A DNA stretch of 64,000 nt. Source: Chlorophyllum brunneum (lineage: Eukaryota > Basidiomycota > Agaricomycetes > Agaricales > Agaricaceae). Location of the stretch: contig OY756139.1 of NCBI GenBank assembly GCA_963576785.1, forward strand, positions 1,426,001 to 1,490,000, written 5' to 3'. The translations under genes were made by a program, and so were the position numbers. Within the stretch, counting starts at the first letter, position 1. Every line of letters starts with the position of its first letter. A model generated the notes under the pieces. The model was not told where the DNA came from, did not search any database, and worked only from the letters and a program-made list of their open reading frames with translations. Positions 11,746 through 22,970 of this stretch are shown in pieces.

Positions 11746-11751
11746 CACGTG
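11746..11751. promoter_or_regulatory. CACGTG E-box upstream of the 11821 gene
   Basis: A CACGTG hexamer lies 70 bases before the ATG at 11821, in the 141-base gap after amidohydrolase A. Such boxes bind bHLH factors of the Cbf1 type in fungi. A single hexamer is weak evidence; use is inferred. Confidence 0.3.
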
Positions 11752-11820
11752 ATCATATATTGTTCGTTTGACGCGTCGGACCCACTTTACCCCACCTTTT
11801 GTTTTGATTTGTGCCGAGGC

Positions 11821-14800
11821 ATGCCAAAGGGACAGAAATCGTCGCAGAATTCCTCTGGTCCGAATACAAAGCAGATAACTGACTTTTTCCCCCGGAAGTC
11901 GGCCTTACCCCAGTCAGCAAATCCAGGCGCCGCCTGTCCCAGTGTCGCGACCCAAAGGGGCGCGAAACAAGCATCCACTAAGGAGAACGCAACCCCACGT
12001 CTTCGCAGCTCGCATTCAAAACCGCAGCAGGGAGATGAAAGCTCCTCAAATGCTGCCATGTCCTCCGGCTTCCAGCGTACTGGAGCTAGTTCCTCTTTAC
12101 CAACCAGAGCTGTGCATGTCACGTCCCCCATGCAGCCTTCTACCAAACGTCTTCGTTCCCAGAGTATAGTCTCTCCTCAACCAACAAAACAAACAAAACG
12201 TCCGAAGAACATTTTATGCGACTTGACATTTGAAGAGAAAATGGATATTGACGATAGCTCGGCCCTATATGTTCAGTCCGCGTCCTCTGCTATGCTAGAC
12301 CCATCTCCTTTCTTACAAGTTCCTCCTGTGGAAGCGAGATGGTCTAAAGGCTCTCAGACATCAACACCACCCGTTCGAATCTCCGAAACAGTTTCTTTGG
12401 TGCCAAGCAGCTTGTCAGAAGAGAGGGAGTTGGAATCAGGTCGTCCAGAACAGAAAGACGCTGACGCTGTTCGGGAGGCTGTTGATCACTGGAGACAACA
12501 AGCGCTACCGTCCCCGGTGACCGATGCGAATAGTGCCGTAGAGCCTAGGACGCAGTTACAGTCCATTTTGGACGGTGGCTCCGTTGAGAGCGCAGTCACA
12601 CCCGCGCGACCTATCACAACCACCACATCTATTCTTACTCCTCCTTCCACAGATGGACCCGCCGGTACTCGTCCAACGTCGCCTGCGAAGCTCCTGGATG
12701 CAAAAGCCAGGACAGAGCAAATCATCAGGAACATAAGAGCTCGTGCTTATGCTCGTGCGCAGGAGCCTTCATCCCCTCTTTCGGAGATCGCAAGCCTTGG
12801 CAGTAGTGATGAGGATGACGAGGATGAGTTACCACACAGCCTTCCAATTCCAGCAATGTTTAAAAGGTGCGGGTGACGGTTTATTGCACCAGCAGAGGGC
12901 TTAATAGTGTAAGCAGCTCGTCAGAATTACCAAGTCTTATCAGGCCCACAAGATATAACTTGCGAAAGACCTCCGTGAAGACAGAGCCCGACAAGCAAAA
13001 GACGATATCCGATCCCCAACACAACAACCTGCCTTCACCTCCCGCAAGACGAAAGTCCACTCTGAATCCCTTAGATATTCTTCTCAAGGAGAAGCGTCAA
13101 GTGAACGGAGAAAACGGGACGAGGTCCGCTGATCGGGAAGCCCGGCTCCGGGAGCTTGCATATCTGAACCTCAACGATGACTCAGAAGACGATAACAGTC
13201 CCAAGAATTTGAAAACTACTAAGCCAGCGACCAAACAAGACGAGGGAAATCCTTACATTGACGATGACCAGAGGCGGCAAGTTATGGAAATTCTCGAGGG
13301 TGACAAAGCACTCGAGGACGAAGAGGTGCACTTACGACTGCTTGAGAAGGCTGACGTTGAACTCTGGGATATCTTAGAACCTTGTGACATGAAATTGTGC
13401 GAGGATGCGCTCCCTCCGATTGAGTATTCGGGCCCAGATCCAGTTTTACGGATGCTCTTTCAGGCAGTCACCAATGGTGATTTTCTGCTCGTACATGTGG
13501 TTCTGGAAAGTGGCGCGTTAGAATTGGCTAATTATACGGATGGTGGTAAGGTAATTGGATATTTGACTGATTTGGGTGAGTGCGTCCAACGTGACGGCAC
13601 CGATCTTTATTCACTGGATCAATCAGCTCTTTCTCATCGAGACGACCACCTCGATTTTTCAGCTTACCAATTATTATCCAACGTCATGCACAACCCCACA
13701 ATCGTAGGGCTTATCCTCCCATTTCACCACATCCTGTTTGCACTCCGTGCCCTCGGGGCACAGCTCTCTGTTCTAGAAAAACTGGGCTGGGCAGTCAGCA
13801 ATGAGCCACGTCATGGTACCTCGAGCAGCGAACGTATATTAGTGGTTGAGCGCCTGGTGCTTTTGGTCATGGAAGCAGCAAAGTGAGTTTTTGCTCAATA
13901 GACTTGAGCTATGTTATCTAATTGAACGTAGGGTATGCCGTCTACGCCAGAGAGAAATTCCCGACATTGTTACTGTTCTCTTACTCGTTGGCATGGAGCC
14001 CTCAGTATCTCGTGAAACGAGGCTACAGGTTTCCCAAGCTATCCACCAGGTATGCCAATCTGTTGGCGAGGGAGGCAACGTTGAAGCGGAAGTAGTGAGT
14101 TTCGGTATATTCGCCCTTCCTGGATCATTCAGTTTACCCCGGAGCAGGAGTGTGCTATCTGCAACAAGGTGCTGTGTTTGATCCAGCCTTATACCCTCCG
14201 AAATAAGCTACATACACTCGATTTCCTCGCAAGTGCCTCCGGCCGCACGGGTCGTATCGCTCGCTCAGTGGCGCACTCTATGTTGACCGATAAGTCTGCT
14301 TTACTGCCCGTATGTTTTTGCTGTGACTGGTCGTCCGATTTACCTAACCTTTGTTCCAGTCACAGTATTCCGCCCTTCCCCCACTGTTAGACCTCATGGC
14401 CACACTTGGAGTATCGTCCACAGATTCACTTCATCCTGCGGGCAAATTTGCGATCCATGAAGCTACCAATTACATTGATATGGCGTCCTGGACATGCATA
14501 TTAGCTGTTGCTCTTACGGATATCCCCTGGTATATGGAAGTTGAGGAATCGAATAAGAGTGCGATCCCGCCGTCAAAGAGCCCTCCGAAGGAGAAGGAAC
14601 AGCCACTCATCTATTCCCTATACGAAAAGCTTTACGAGATTCACGGCCGAATCCGTTAAGTACACACTCCTTACCGGACCTACACTACTTTCTAACGATC
14701 TAGGCTTCTACAGAGGATAACCGTGCAGCGCATCTGGATCGATCACGGACGAAGACTATCTTATTCCAAACAGCCTTCCGGCTTCTTTATCAATCCCAAG

Positions 14801-14862
14801 CAGTCGCTCAGTACCGGAGAAAGAATAACCAAAACATCCAGAGCTACTTCCGTCGGACATGA
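11821..14862 (+). CDS. Unrecognised nuclear-type protein; candidate Smc5/6 recruiter (CANIN/SLF2/Nse6-like)
   Basis: About 900 residues after removing several short introns. The ATG at 11821 gives MPKGQKSSQNSS. The N-terminal 400 residues are low-complexity (Ser/Pro/Thr/Lys). The following part has RRKSTLNPLDILLKEKRQ, an acidic stretch, then a long helical domain (DVELWDILEPCDMKLCED, DPVLRMLFQAV, HHILFALRALGAQLSVLEKL, LDFLASASGRTGRIARS) to the C-terminus QNIQSYFRRT. The LLKEKR block followed by a helical domain recalls the CANIN domain of SLF2/Nse6, which loads Smc5/6. This is memory of family style, not an alignment. Near the N-terminus TKQITDFF resembles a PCNA-binding PIP motif with Thr at the usual Gln. 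It sits 141 bases after amidohydrolase A and converges with ERCC1. Function is open. Confidence 0.8.
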
Positions 14863-15066
14863 TTGTTCTACTTTGTGCCTCCTTTGCTCTTTGCCAGAAC
14901 TAGATCGTCGATGATACCCTACCCTTTCCTAATCCCACCCAATCCCACTTTACAACACATAGTTAATTTGCTGGCTTGCATTCCCCCTTCTGGGCCGTAG
15001 ATAAAGCTAAGTTTATACATATAATATGTCTCATGCACCAACAAACCCCATGCACCCCCATCCGTG

Positions 15067-16219
15067 TCAAAGGTCCAGATCAACGCTGAACGGCCTTGGC
15101 AAAGGTCCGGGACCCGGTGCTTCGAAGATCTCATCGTCGCCCAAATCTAGCTCAATATCCCAGGTAGGGCTTGGTTCTCGAGGTGGTCGCAGGGATGAGC
15201 CGGACGACGACACATGGTGCTGTGTCACCTTGACTTTATCATGGGGTGGATCGGGTGATGGATTGGGACTTTGTAGGTCGGTGAGCCTGGTAGTGGCATC
15301 GTTACGGAATGGCTTCTTGAAGGCATTCTCGATGTTCTTGACCTTGACTTGACCAAAACCGGGAAGGTTGCGAAGTTGATCAGAGGTTGCTTTCGAGATG
15401 TTGGCGAAGCTCTGTGTCTAAGAATCAGCAACGGAGTTAGCCATAACTGCGTCGACATACACCGAATGTTGAGCGAAGGGTTTCAACGTCAGTTTTATTG
15501 ACTTTAGGTATACTGGTCAGGGTGCTGCGGAGGATAGCATTGTAGTCTTTGTCAACGCGTTCTTTGATCATGTCTGGCGGTTTAGACTCGTATCGCTTGT
15601 ACATAGAAAGGTAGTGAGCGGCTTCATCGTTGCTGAAATGAACTTGAATCAAGAAGCACGTCAGATGGGTGGGCTAACCTACGAGAAGGCGACGATGATT
15701 GTGATGTTGTTGATGAGGCAGGACTATGGGTGGAGTTAGATTGGAAGGAAAAGGAAGGCGGGGCCGACCTTGGTGAGCTCTCGTATTGGATCCCGGTGCT
15801 CCGTCTAAAGACTAGTGTTAGTTGGTGGATCTGACAAACTCGGGGCATGAGACACACAATGTCGCAGAGAATCAAGAGGAAACGGCGATCATATGAATGC
15901 CCGAGCTTCTCAATGCGTGTATGGATGTACTCTGGGTGCAGGCGGTGATAGCGAAGGCTGGGTGGTCATAAGGAGCTATCGGGGGATCGAAGGCTGCATG
16001 TTCACCTGAGGAACAAGACTCCAGTCGTCCTCCCGACTTGATAGTCGGCGGCGATGTCTCCGAATTCCTTGCCAACATTTCGTATGGAGTCCAGAACAGG
16101 ATTCTTCCTCTGGAGCGTGTAAGTTGACTGTTTTTCCCACTCAAGCGGAGACGGACTTGGAGAGGGTGCACAAGGATATTGTTGCCAGAATTTGGGACGA
16201 CAACGGGGGGGCCGGACAT
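15067..16219 (-). CDS. RAD10: DNA repair endonuclease subunit ERCC1/Rad10
   Basis: Non-catalytic partner of XPF/Rad1 in the structure-specific nuclease that cuts 5' of bulky lesions in nucleotide excision repair and acts in crosslink and single-strand-annealing repair. The ATG at 16219 gives MSGPPVVVPNSGNNILVHP. Spliced exons read NPVLDSIRNVGKEFGDIAAD and DYQVGRTTGVLFLRYHKLHP (central domain), SYDRRFLLILCD, IIVAFS, then YESKPPDMIKERVDKDYNA. The tandem helix-hairpin-helix follows (SFANISKATSDQLRNLPGFG, QVKVKNIENAFKKPFR), used to bind XPF. A fungal-length tail ends DLDL. About 290-300 residues. It starts only 66 bases from amidohydrolase B on the other strand. Confidence 0.95.
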
Positions 16220-16223
16220 GAGT

Positions 16224-16230
16224 TATAAAT
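16224..16230 (+). promoter_or_regulatory. TATA-like box in a 66-bp divergent promoter
   Basis: TATAAAT lies 56 bases before the ATG of amidohydrolase B (16286) and just upstream of the ERCC1 ATG (16219) on the other strand. The whole space between the two start codons is 66 bases, so 5' UTRs and promoters must overlap the neighbouring gene. Use of this box is inferred from position. Confidence 0.4.
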
Positions 16231-16285
16231 AGACACGGTGAACCGATCAGGCTCAAATTGAGCGAGCAGGTTGAACCCAGACGCA

Positions 16286-19200
16286 ATGGACAAAGGACCT
16301 CCGCCCAACACCCCACGCCGCCGTCCCAGAGCGCCCCTCCTTCCTCTTCTCTTGCTTGCCTCTGCTCTCTCGGCCTTCCTGGTCGGCTCCAATGTCGTCG
16401 GTCTCCACTTCACCGGCCAGGGCCTGCGCTTTCAGACCGTGCCCAGCAATGCCAACGAGATTTTAAACCAGTGTCGCCAACTCAACCTTCCTGCGGGCCC
16501 TCCCGGGGACTTCCACGAGCGGACCATCTCTGATCGTTTCGAACCCGGCACCCCCCCAACACTTATTAAGAACGCGACCGTTTGGACTGGACGCGTCTCT
16601 GGTCACGAGGTAGTCAAGGGTGCCATCCTGATAGACCAGGGAATCATTCAGGCCATTGGGGATATTGAGCCGGCCTATCTGAGTGGCATCTCTGGGCTTG
16701 TTACGGTGGACGCGGGAGGAGCATGGGTGACACCCGGGTGCGCGGCCAAACTGGCTTCTAGCCTGGCTTTTACTGATTCAATGAGGCAGAATCGTGGATA
16801 TGCATTCACACCTTGGCGTTGGAAGCGCTCCAGACCTCCAGGGTGCTGATGATACCAATTCACTCAAGGGGCTGGTTCTTCCATGGATCCGTAGTCTGGA
16901 CGGACTCAATACTCACGATGACTCGTACCAGCTTTCCATTGCTGGAGGACTCACAACAGCGAATATTCTACCTGGATCCGCCGATGCAATTGGTGTGTTT
17001 GAGTTGTAGACTTGAGCCCTGAGCATTCAGCTAAAGGCCTTCTGCTTAGGCGGCCAGGCATTTACCATCAAACTAAGGCCTACATCTGAACGTTCAACAA
17101 GCGCGATGCTGCTTGAACCTCCTTATACCATCAATGGAACCCATCCTGATCCATCCCTGCCGCCCAGATGGCGCCAAATGAAGTGAGTCTCTACTTTGGG
17201 TATAGTTTACTCCTGACTGACCCATACCAAGGCATGCTTGCGGTACGTGAATGGAACAGTTATAACTTGTTAATGTCTACTGACTTTGTTTCTAGGCGAG
17301 AATCCGAGTAAGTTTGTTTCCGCTCAATCTTACCCTCACATCAACTCGCCCCAGGTCGTGTTTATTCAGGAACCCGTATGGATACCATCTGGGCCTTCAG
17401 ACAAGGGTACATGTAATCCGCAACTATTTAAGGATTCGTCTCAACTCATCATAGGTACAATACTGCACGCAAGATTAAGGAGGAACAAGATGCCTACTGC
17501 GATAAAGCCTTTGCCGGGGAGTGGGACGGCCTTGGGTTATTCCCCGAAGATCTTCAGTGGGAAGCATTGGTAGATGTGTTGCGGGGACGTGTCAAGGCCG
17601 GTATTTGAACTTGGAATTTGCATAACTAGTCGTAATTAAGCACATTCAACAGGTTCATAACCATTGCTATGAAGCAGTTGATTTGGACGGCATGGTTCGA
17701 GTGCGTAAAATTTGCGCCCCTTTGCTATCCCTATTTACTAATAGGCCATCAGATCACGAACGAATTCAAGTTCTCTATTGCTGCTTTCCACCATGCACAC
17801 GAGACATACTTGGTTCCTGATCTCCTCAAAAAAGCTTATGGTACGCCAAATGATTATTACGTACGTACTCATTCGCTGAAGCAAACCTTTACGAAGGACA
17901 CCCACCTGGCATTGCACTCTTCGCTACTAATGCCAGGTATAAGCGCGAAGCATACAGGGGTTCTGAATTTGCTCCGCGCATCTTGGCAGACAATGGGCTG
18001 CAGGTGGTCATGAAGGTTCGTCCTGGTAACCTTCATGGTCGAGTCCTTATGAACACCAAATCTTATATACTCAGAGTGATCACTACGTTCTCAATTCGAG
18101 ATACCTTATCAATGAAGCTCAGCAAGCCCATTTCTATGGCTTGTCCTCTAACCTTGCTTTGGCTTCCGTGACCACAACGCCAGCTACTATCATGGGGATG
18201 GACCACAGAATTGGATTCATCAAGACAGGTAGGAGAAGTGCCCACTTCGGTAAGAACATGTCTGACAATAAAGGAACCCTGCAGGTTACGATGCTGGTGG
18301 GTCATCCCGAAAACTTTTCAGCACATACATGTAACGCCACACACACAGATATCGTGATTTGGGATAGTCATCCATTAGCCCTTGGTGCTACACCGCAACA
18401 AGTTTTCATCGACGGCATTGCCCAGCTCAAGAATCCTCACGTCACTCCCAAACCCGTTCATGTGCAGAAAGCTCCTGAAACACCCAACTTCGACAAGGAG
18501 GCCAAGCTAGCAGTGGAATATGATGGACTACCACCGCTTGAGCCCCACCCAGAGGTGGCTGACTACGTCCTTTTCACTAATGTTCGTAAAGTCCACATGC
18601 GTGGTCATGACCACGAGATTTCGCAGGTCTATTCCGTTGAGGATGCTGGTAGATCGGGCGTCGTCCTCGTCAAGGGCAGCAAAATCATCTGCATCGGTTC
18701 AAATAACATCTGTGGCAAGGAGGCTGAGGCTTTTAAAGGACGTATCAAGGTAATTGATCTGCATGGTGGGAGCATCGCGTATGTTGAAGCCTACTCACTC
18801 CTATATCACCCTATGTGCTCACGATTTTTCAAGACCCGCGTTGACTAGCTTTGGAAGTCCTCTGGCTCTGGAGGATATCCAAGGTGAATCCTCTACCAAG
18901 GACGGCACGGTCCTTGATCCCCTCAAGTCTGACGTGCCGAGCATTCTTGGAGGCGACGGTGCCCTTATCCGTGCAGTAGACGGACTTCAATTTTCATCTC
19001 GTGATGCGTTGTATGATAATATCTCATCCTGCTACAAGCTGAATTCTCACCACTCCGAGCAGGCTCGCCTATCACTCAGGTGTGACTGCCGGTATCACCT
19101 CTCCGATATCCACAGGCTTTTTGTCAGGTCTAGGTGTCGCGTTTACGACTGGAGCATTCCACAAGCTCTCCAAAGGTGCTGTCCTTCAGGATGTGACCTC

Positions 19201-19972
19201 CCTTCACATTTCCATCGGCGCCATTACTCGTCCTAGTGTCAGTACTCAGATTGCCCTTCTTCGTCGTCTCCTTAGCGGTGAAAGCGACGGCGACTTGGGC
19301 CACGCTTTCCAGAAGGTTATCAAGGTGAGCCTCCAATCTTCCCGTAGACGTCTCCGACCCGCTCAAGACATGATCACTAGGGCGAGATTCCTCTTGTCAT
19401 TGAGGTTGAAAATGCAGATATCATGGCGACCTTGATCAAGCTCAAGACGGAAGTCGAATCTAACACTGGGGCCCACCTCCAGATCACTTTCACTGGTGCA
19501 GCAGAGTCCCACCTCCTTGCTAAGGAGATTGGAGGTGCCGGAATTGGTGTCATTTTACGTCCTGTTCGACCGTTCCCCTACACCTGGAAGTCCCGCAGGA
19601 TCCTCCCCGGGCCTCCCCTCACTGAGGAGAATGCTGTTGTGACTCTTATCCGCCACAATGTCACCGTTGGTATTGGCATTGAAGAGTCATGGAGTGCACG
19701 AAACATTCGCTTTGATGCTGGCTGGGTAAGCGTGTCGTTCCTCAATTATCACCGTAACTAAATAAGGATAATAGGTCGGGCTTGAAGCGGGAGAGGATCG
19801 CCTCTCCTATGAGCAAGCCCTTGCTTTGGCTTCCACCAATCTTGAAAAGCTCCTGGGTCTTACTACGGGTAATTCCGATTTGGTTGCGGTCGCACATGGT
19901 GACTTCTTGAGCTTCGAGGGCAAACCCATTGCCATTATATCCGAAGCTAGAAATACTATTGATCTATTGTAA
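16286..19972 (+). CDS. Membrane-anchored double amidohydrolase B
   Basis: Paralog of the gene at 8045-11679. The ATG at 16286 gives MDKGPPPNTPRRRPRAP, followed by a signal-anchor helix (LLPLLLLASALSAFLVG), so a type II membrane or secreted protein is likely. The first amidohydrolase half keeps HSH in DMHSHLG (16803-16811), FHHAHE (about 17786), SDH (18075-18083) and IVIWDSHPLALGATP. The second half has VVLVKGSKIICIGS and VIDLHGGSIA, but APALTSFGSPLAL stands where the HxH should be. It ends with ESWSARNIRFDAGWVGLEAG and LSYEQALALASTNLEKLLGL. Microexons of 11 nt (17232-17242) and 12 nt (17296-17307) match the paralog. About 920-950 residues. Substrate unknown; CE9-type deacetylase is a common label, but not shown here. 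Confidence 0.87.
17232..17242 (+). other. 11-nt microexon of amidohydrolase B
   Basis: GCATGCTTGCG between an AAG acceptor and a GTACGTG donor. It is needed to read MKHACGENPSRVYSGTRMD through three junctions. Equivalent to 8888-8898 in the paralog. Confidence 0.85.
17296..17307 (+). other. 12-nt microexon of amidohydrolase B
   Basis: GCGAGAATCCGA between TCTAG and GTAAGT. It splices on to GTCGTGTTTATTC to give GENPSRVYSGTRMD. Equivalent to 8955-8966 in the paralog. Confidence 0.85.
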
Positions 19973-20054
19973 ATATTATCATACATATACCCGAACTCGA
20001 AATTACGTGGACAGATAGCATCGTGACAGCGAGTGAAATGAAGACGTAGTGCGC

Positions 20055-22970
20055 TTATGCGATGGCCTTGGTTACCGGCGGGTTGGTCATTGTAGTGTTG
20101 TTGATAGGTTTTCGAACCGCAGTCGTTTGACCCACGATATCTTTGATGGCTGGAAGACCGGTCGTAATGAGCTTGATTTGTCGGGTTTCATCTGATAAAA
20201 TATGAGCATGTCAACATCGGGAAGATCCAAAATCAGCACACCGATAGGTATGATGGTTCCATGCCTTCGCAGATCTTTGGCCTTTGTATGAGGACTGAGA
20301 ATCGGATGTGTAGTTGGAACAATCACGAATGAATGCTATTCGCTTTTAGTTATCGCCACTCTCTGATGAGTTGCGTACGAACCTTCCGGTACCAACCCCG
20401 AATATCTTCAGATGTCATGGGCACAGTGGGGATTTTCTGGGGTCCCACCACTTGGATGACCGCTTTGACAATTTTCATGATCCCCGCCGCTGTCAATTAC
20501 CCTCAGCACAAACGGATCGAAAGGAAGGGATGAATTATTCACAGCGTCGGTCCATCAAATTCACCAAGGACTGGCATCCTGGGCCATGGCCAATGAGAAC
20601 AATTTTATTTGCCCCGGAGAGTCTAATTTTCGAAGTTAGAGTTAAAACTTGAGACTTGTCAGGATGCCGAACTGGATATAGTTGTCCCAGATATAGATGA
20701 GGGTATCTCTCCCAATATCCTCCGTTGACCTCATCCGCTAATAAAAGTATTCAAGTACGAGCTCCGAACCTCAAGTATTAGGGACCTACAGAAGATACGA
20801 CAATTGGGGGCTTTGGGAACAGGTTGGCATCGAGAAGAGAATATCCGTCCGCCTTCACCCATTCAATGAGGTTTTTGGAGAAATCGATCTGGGGAAAGGT
20901 ATTAAGACAAGCAGAAGCAAGTGCGAAAACTAAGATCCAACGTACCAAATAGGATCGTTCCAGTTCTACATCACATGTCGCCGATGATTCGAGCTCCATC
21001 CGTAGATTACCACTGAAGGGTTGCTATCAGTCTGAGAGGGAAGAAAGGGAGGGAGGGAGAATGCATACAATTCGTGAATAAAGACAACCAGCGTCTTGTT
21101 GGTGAACAAATCCGAGCTGTTGTCGGAATGAGGTTTAAGGGAAGGAAATAAGGGCGCCGGGAACTTACCTGCACATAACTTGGGCTGACAACCGCTGCTC
21201 CATCTCCTGTCTGAGCAACGGGATCTGCATCATCCCATGTTCACTATAAAGGTAATGTTGACGATGCACTTTGAGTATTTCTATGAGATAGCGACATTAG
21301 CATGAGGTTGTTGAGTTCAACATGGTGAACCAACCAGGTATTGAAAACGTGATATCTTCAAACTCTGTATGACATATGAGTTGTTGGGTAAAATCGAAAG
21401 GCGTGAAGCTACCTTCTCGAGGTTCACAAGCGCGGGGGTCTACACTCTTCCAGTACTTGCTCTGTTCCTTCGCTACTAGCCAAACTGTTTCAGTGCCTTC
21501 CTCGCTTGCTGTCATAGGGGGCAGCTGGTCAGGGGCCTCGCCTAATAGCACCTTGGTCACGGCCAAAGCTGAGATCGAGATTGAGTCCAAATTATATCCA
21601 CCCTTGAGCATAACGTGCGTCAAGGTCTGACGATCGGATAGTCTTCAGTAGCAAACTGACCTCTAGAGCTACCACCATGCGACCATTGGCCAATCCGGCT
21701 AGCATGTGCGTCATGTGGGCATATCCAGCAGGGGAAACCAGGCATTCACCAAGCTCATCGCCTGCAGCGGCATCAAATCCCGCAGATACTTTGGGCGTGA
21801 TTCAGTGTTCCAGACACTTGGGAATTTTTGATTTGAAAATCGACCCACTCATGACCAAATCCGGTGCAAATTCTATGCCAATTGGCATTACGATTTTCTG
21901 AAAGGCATGTATATAGTCCGCATCACCCATCCCCGCGCAGGGCCAAGGGATATTAACAGAACTAGAGATTGTGTATTAGAATGCATTATAAGGGCACCAA
22001 AACGTCACTTACTAGCCCAGCCCAGCCTCCTCTCCGCACGATTGCATGCTACCAAAGGGCCCCGTAGGATAAAAGCTTCCTTGTTCGTAGCGGTGCAAGG
22101 AGATATACAGAACTGAAGGATCATCGTTGAAAGCCCGCTGAGTACCGTTTCCTACAGAGGTCTCTTCCAGCTGCAATATATTATTCGGGAGAGCTGATCA
22201 TACCGTGGTGAACATCCCTAAAAATACGTCTTAATATCTCTGAACTGGGTTGTGAGGGTAGGACATACCAGTCCAGAATCAGAATCTTCTTGATGGGTGT
22301 CAATTGCTGGGTGACGCGGGCTGCAACCGCAACGTTATTGAAGAAGCAGAATCCCATGTGTTCGTCGGGTTCCGCATGGTGTCCGGGAGGCCTGACTATA
22401 GCGAAGGACTTCTTGAGCCTCCCCTGACCAACAGCTAAAGCAGCCTCAATAACACCGCCGCAGCTCAAGAGAGCAGCTCTGGTGGTTCCAGCCATGACAT
22501 ACAAAGATAATTGCTCATAGTAAGCCTCGGAATCAATAATCTGTTGGTCTTTCATGTCTAAACAAAAACAGCGTTCTTTGGTGGGGGTCATAAGATCGAT
22601 ATATATGCAGGGCAAGCTTACATTGTATAGCTTGAACTTTATCCCAATGGTCTTCTGTATGAACTAGTAAAGCTTCTTCCCTGTTAACCGGTCTAATTGG
22701 CAGCCAAAGCATCTTCTTGGTATATTGATGCTCGACAAGCATTTTCCATATCCGTACTATCCGTTGCGGTTGTTCGGGGTGTGGCTCATTGCCAAGCTTA
22801 AGATGCGTAGTCATTTCTGAAGAGTAAACATAGCCGACAGTATAATTGGCTACAACAGGGTTGTAGGGCACAGACAAGGCGCGCGGACGGGTGACCGTGT
22901 TTTTGGTCGGGGGGACCTTGCCATCATCGACCTCCATGGCATCGGGGATTTTGCTTGGCTGGGAGTCCAT
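20055..22970 (-). CDS. HDA1: Class II histone deacetylase Hda1 with Arb2-type C-terminus
   Basis: Zinc-dependent lysine deacetylase, the catalytic subunit of the Hda1 repressor complex acting on histones H3 and H2B. The ATG at 22970 gives [17 protein letters not shown]. Then come [48 protein letters not shown] and [10 protein letters not shown]. The catalytic [17 protein letters not shown] is restored only by splicing a 14-nt exon (22204-22217). Further on are [18 protein letters not shown], the zinc-ligand segment [18 protein letters not shown], and [17 protein letters not shown]. The remaining C-terminal part resembles the Arb2 domain of fungal Hda1 ([19 protein letters not shown]) and ends AIA at 20055. 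Many short introns. It converges with amidohydrolase B (82 bases). All expected catalytic residues are present. Confidence 0.94.
22204..22217 (-). other. 14-nt microexon of HDA1 encoding the catalytic DVHH
   Basis: On the minus strand GGATGTTCACCACG is preceded by TTTTTAG and followed by GTATGATC. Introns of 51 nt (22218-22268) and 52 nt (22152-22203) flank it. Without it the reading frame shifts and the two active-site histidines are lost. Confidence 0.88.
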
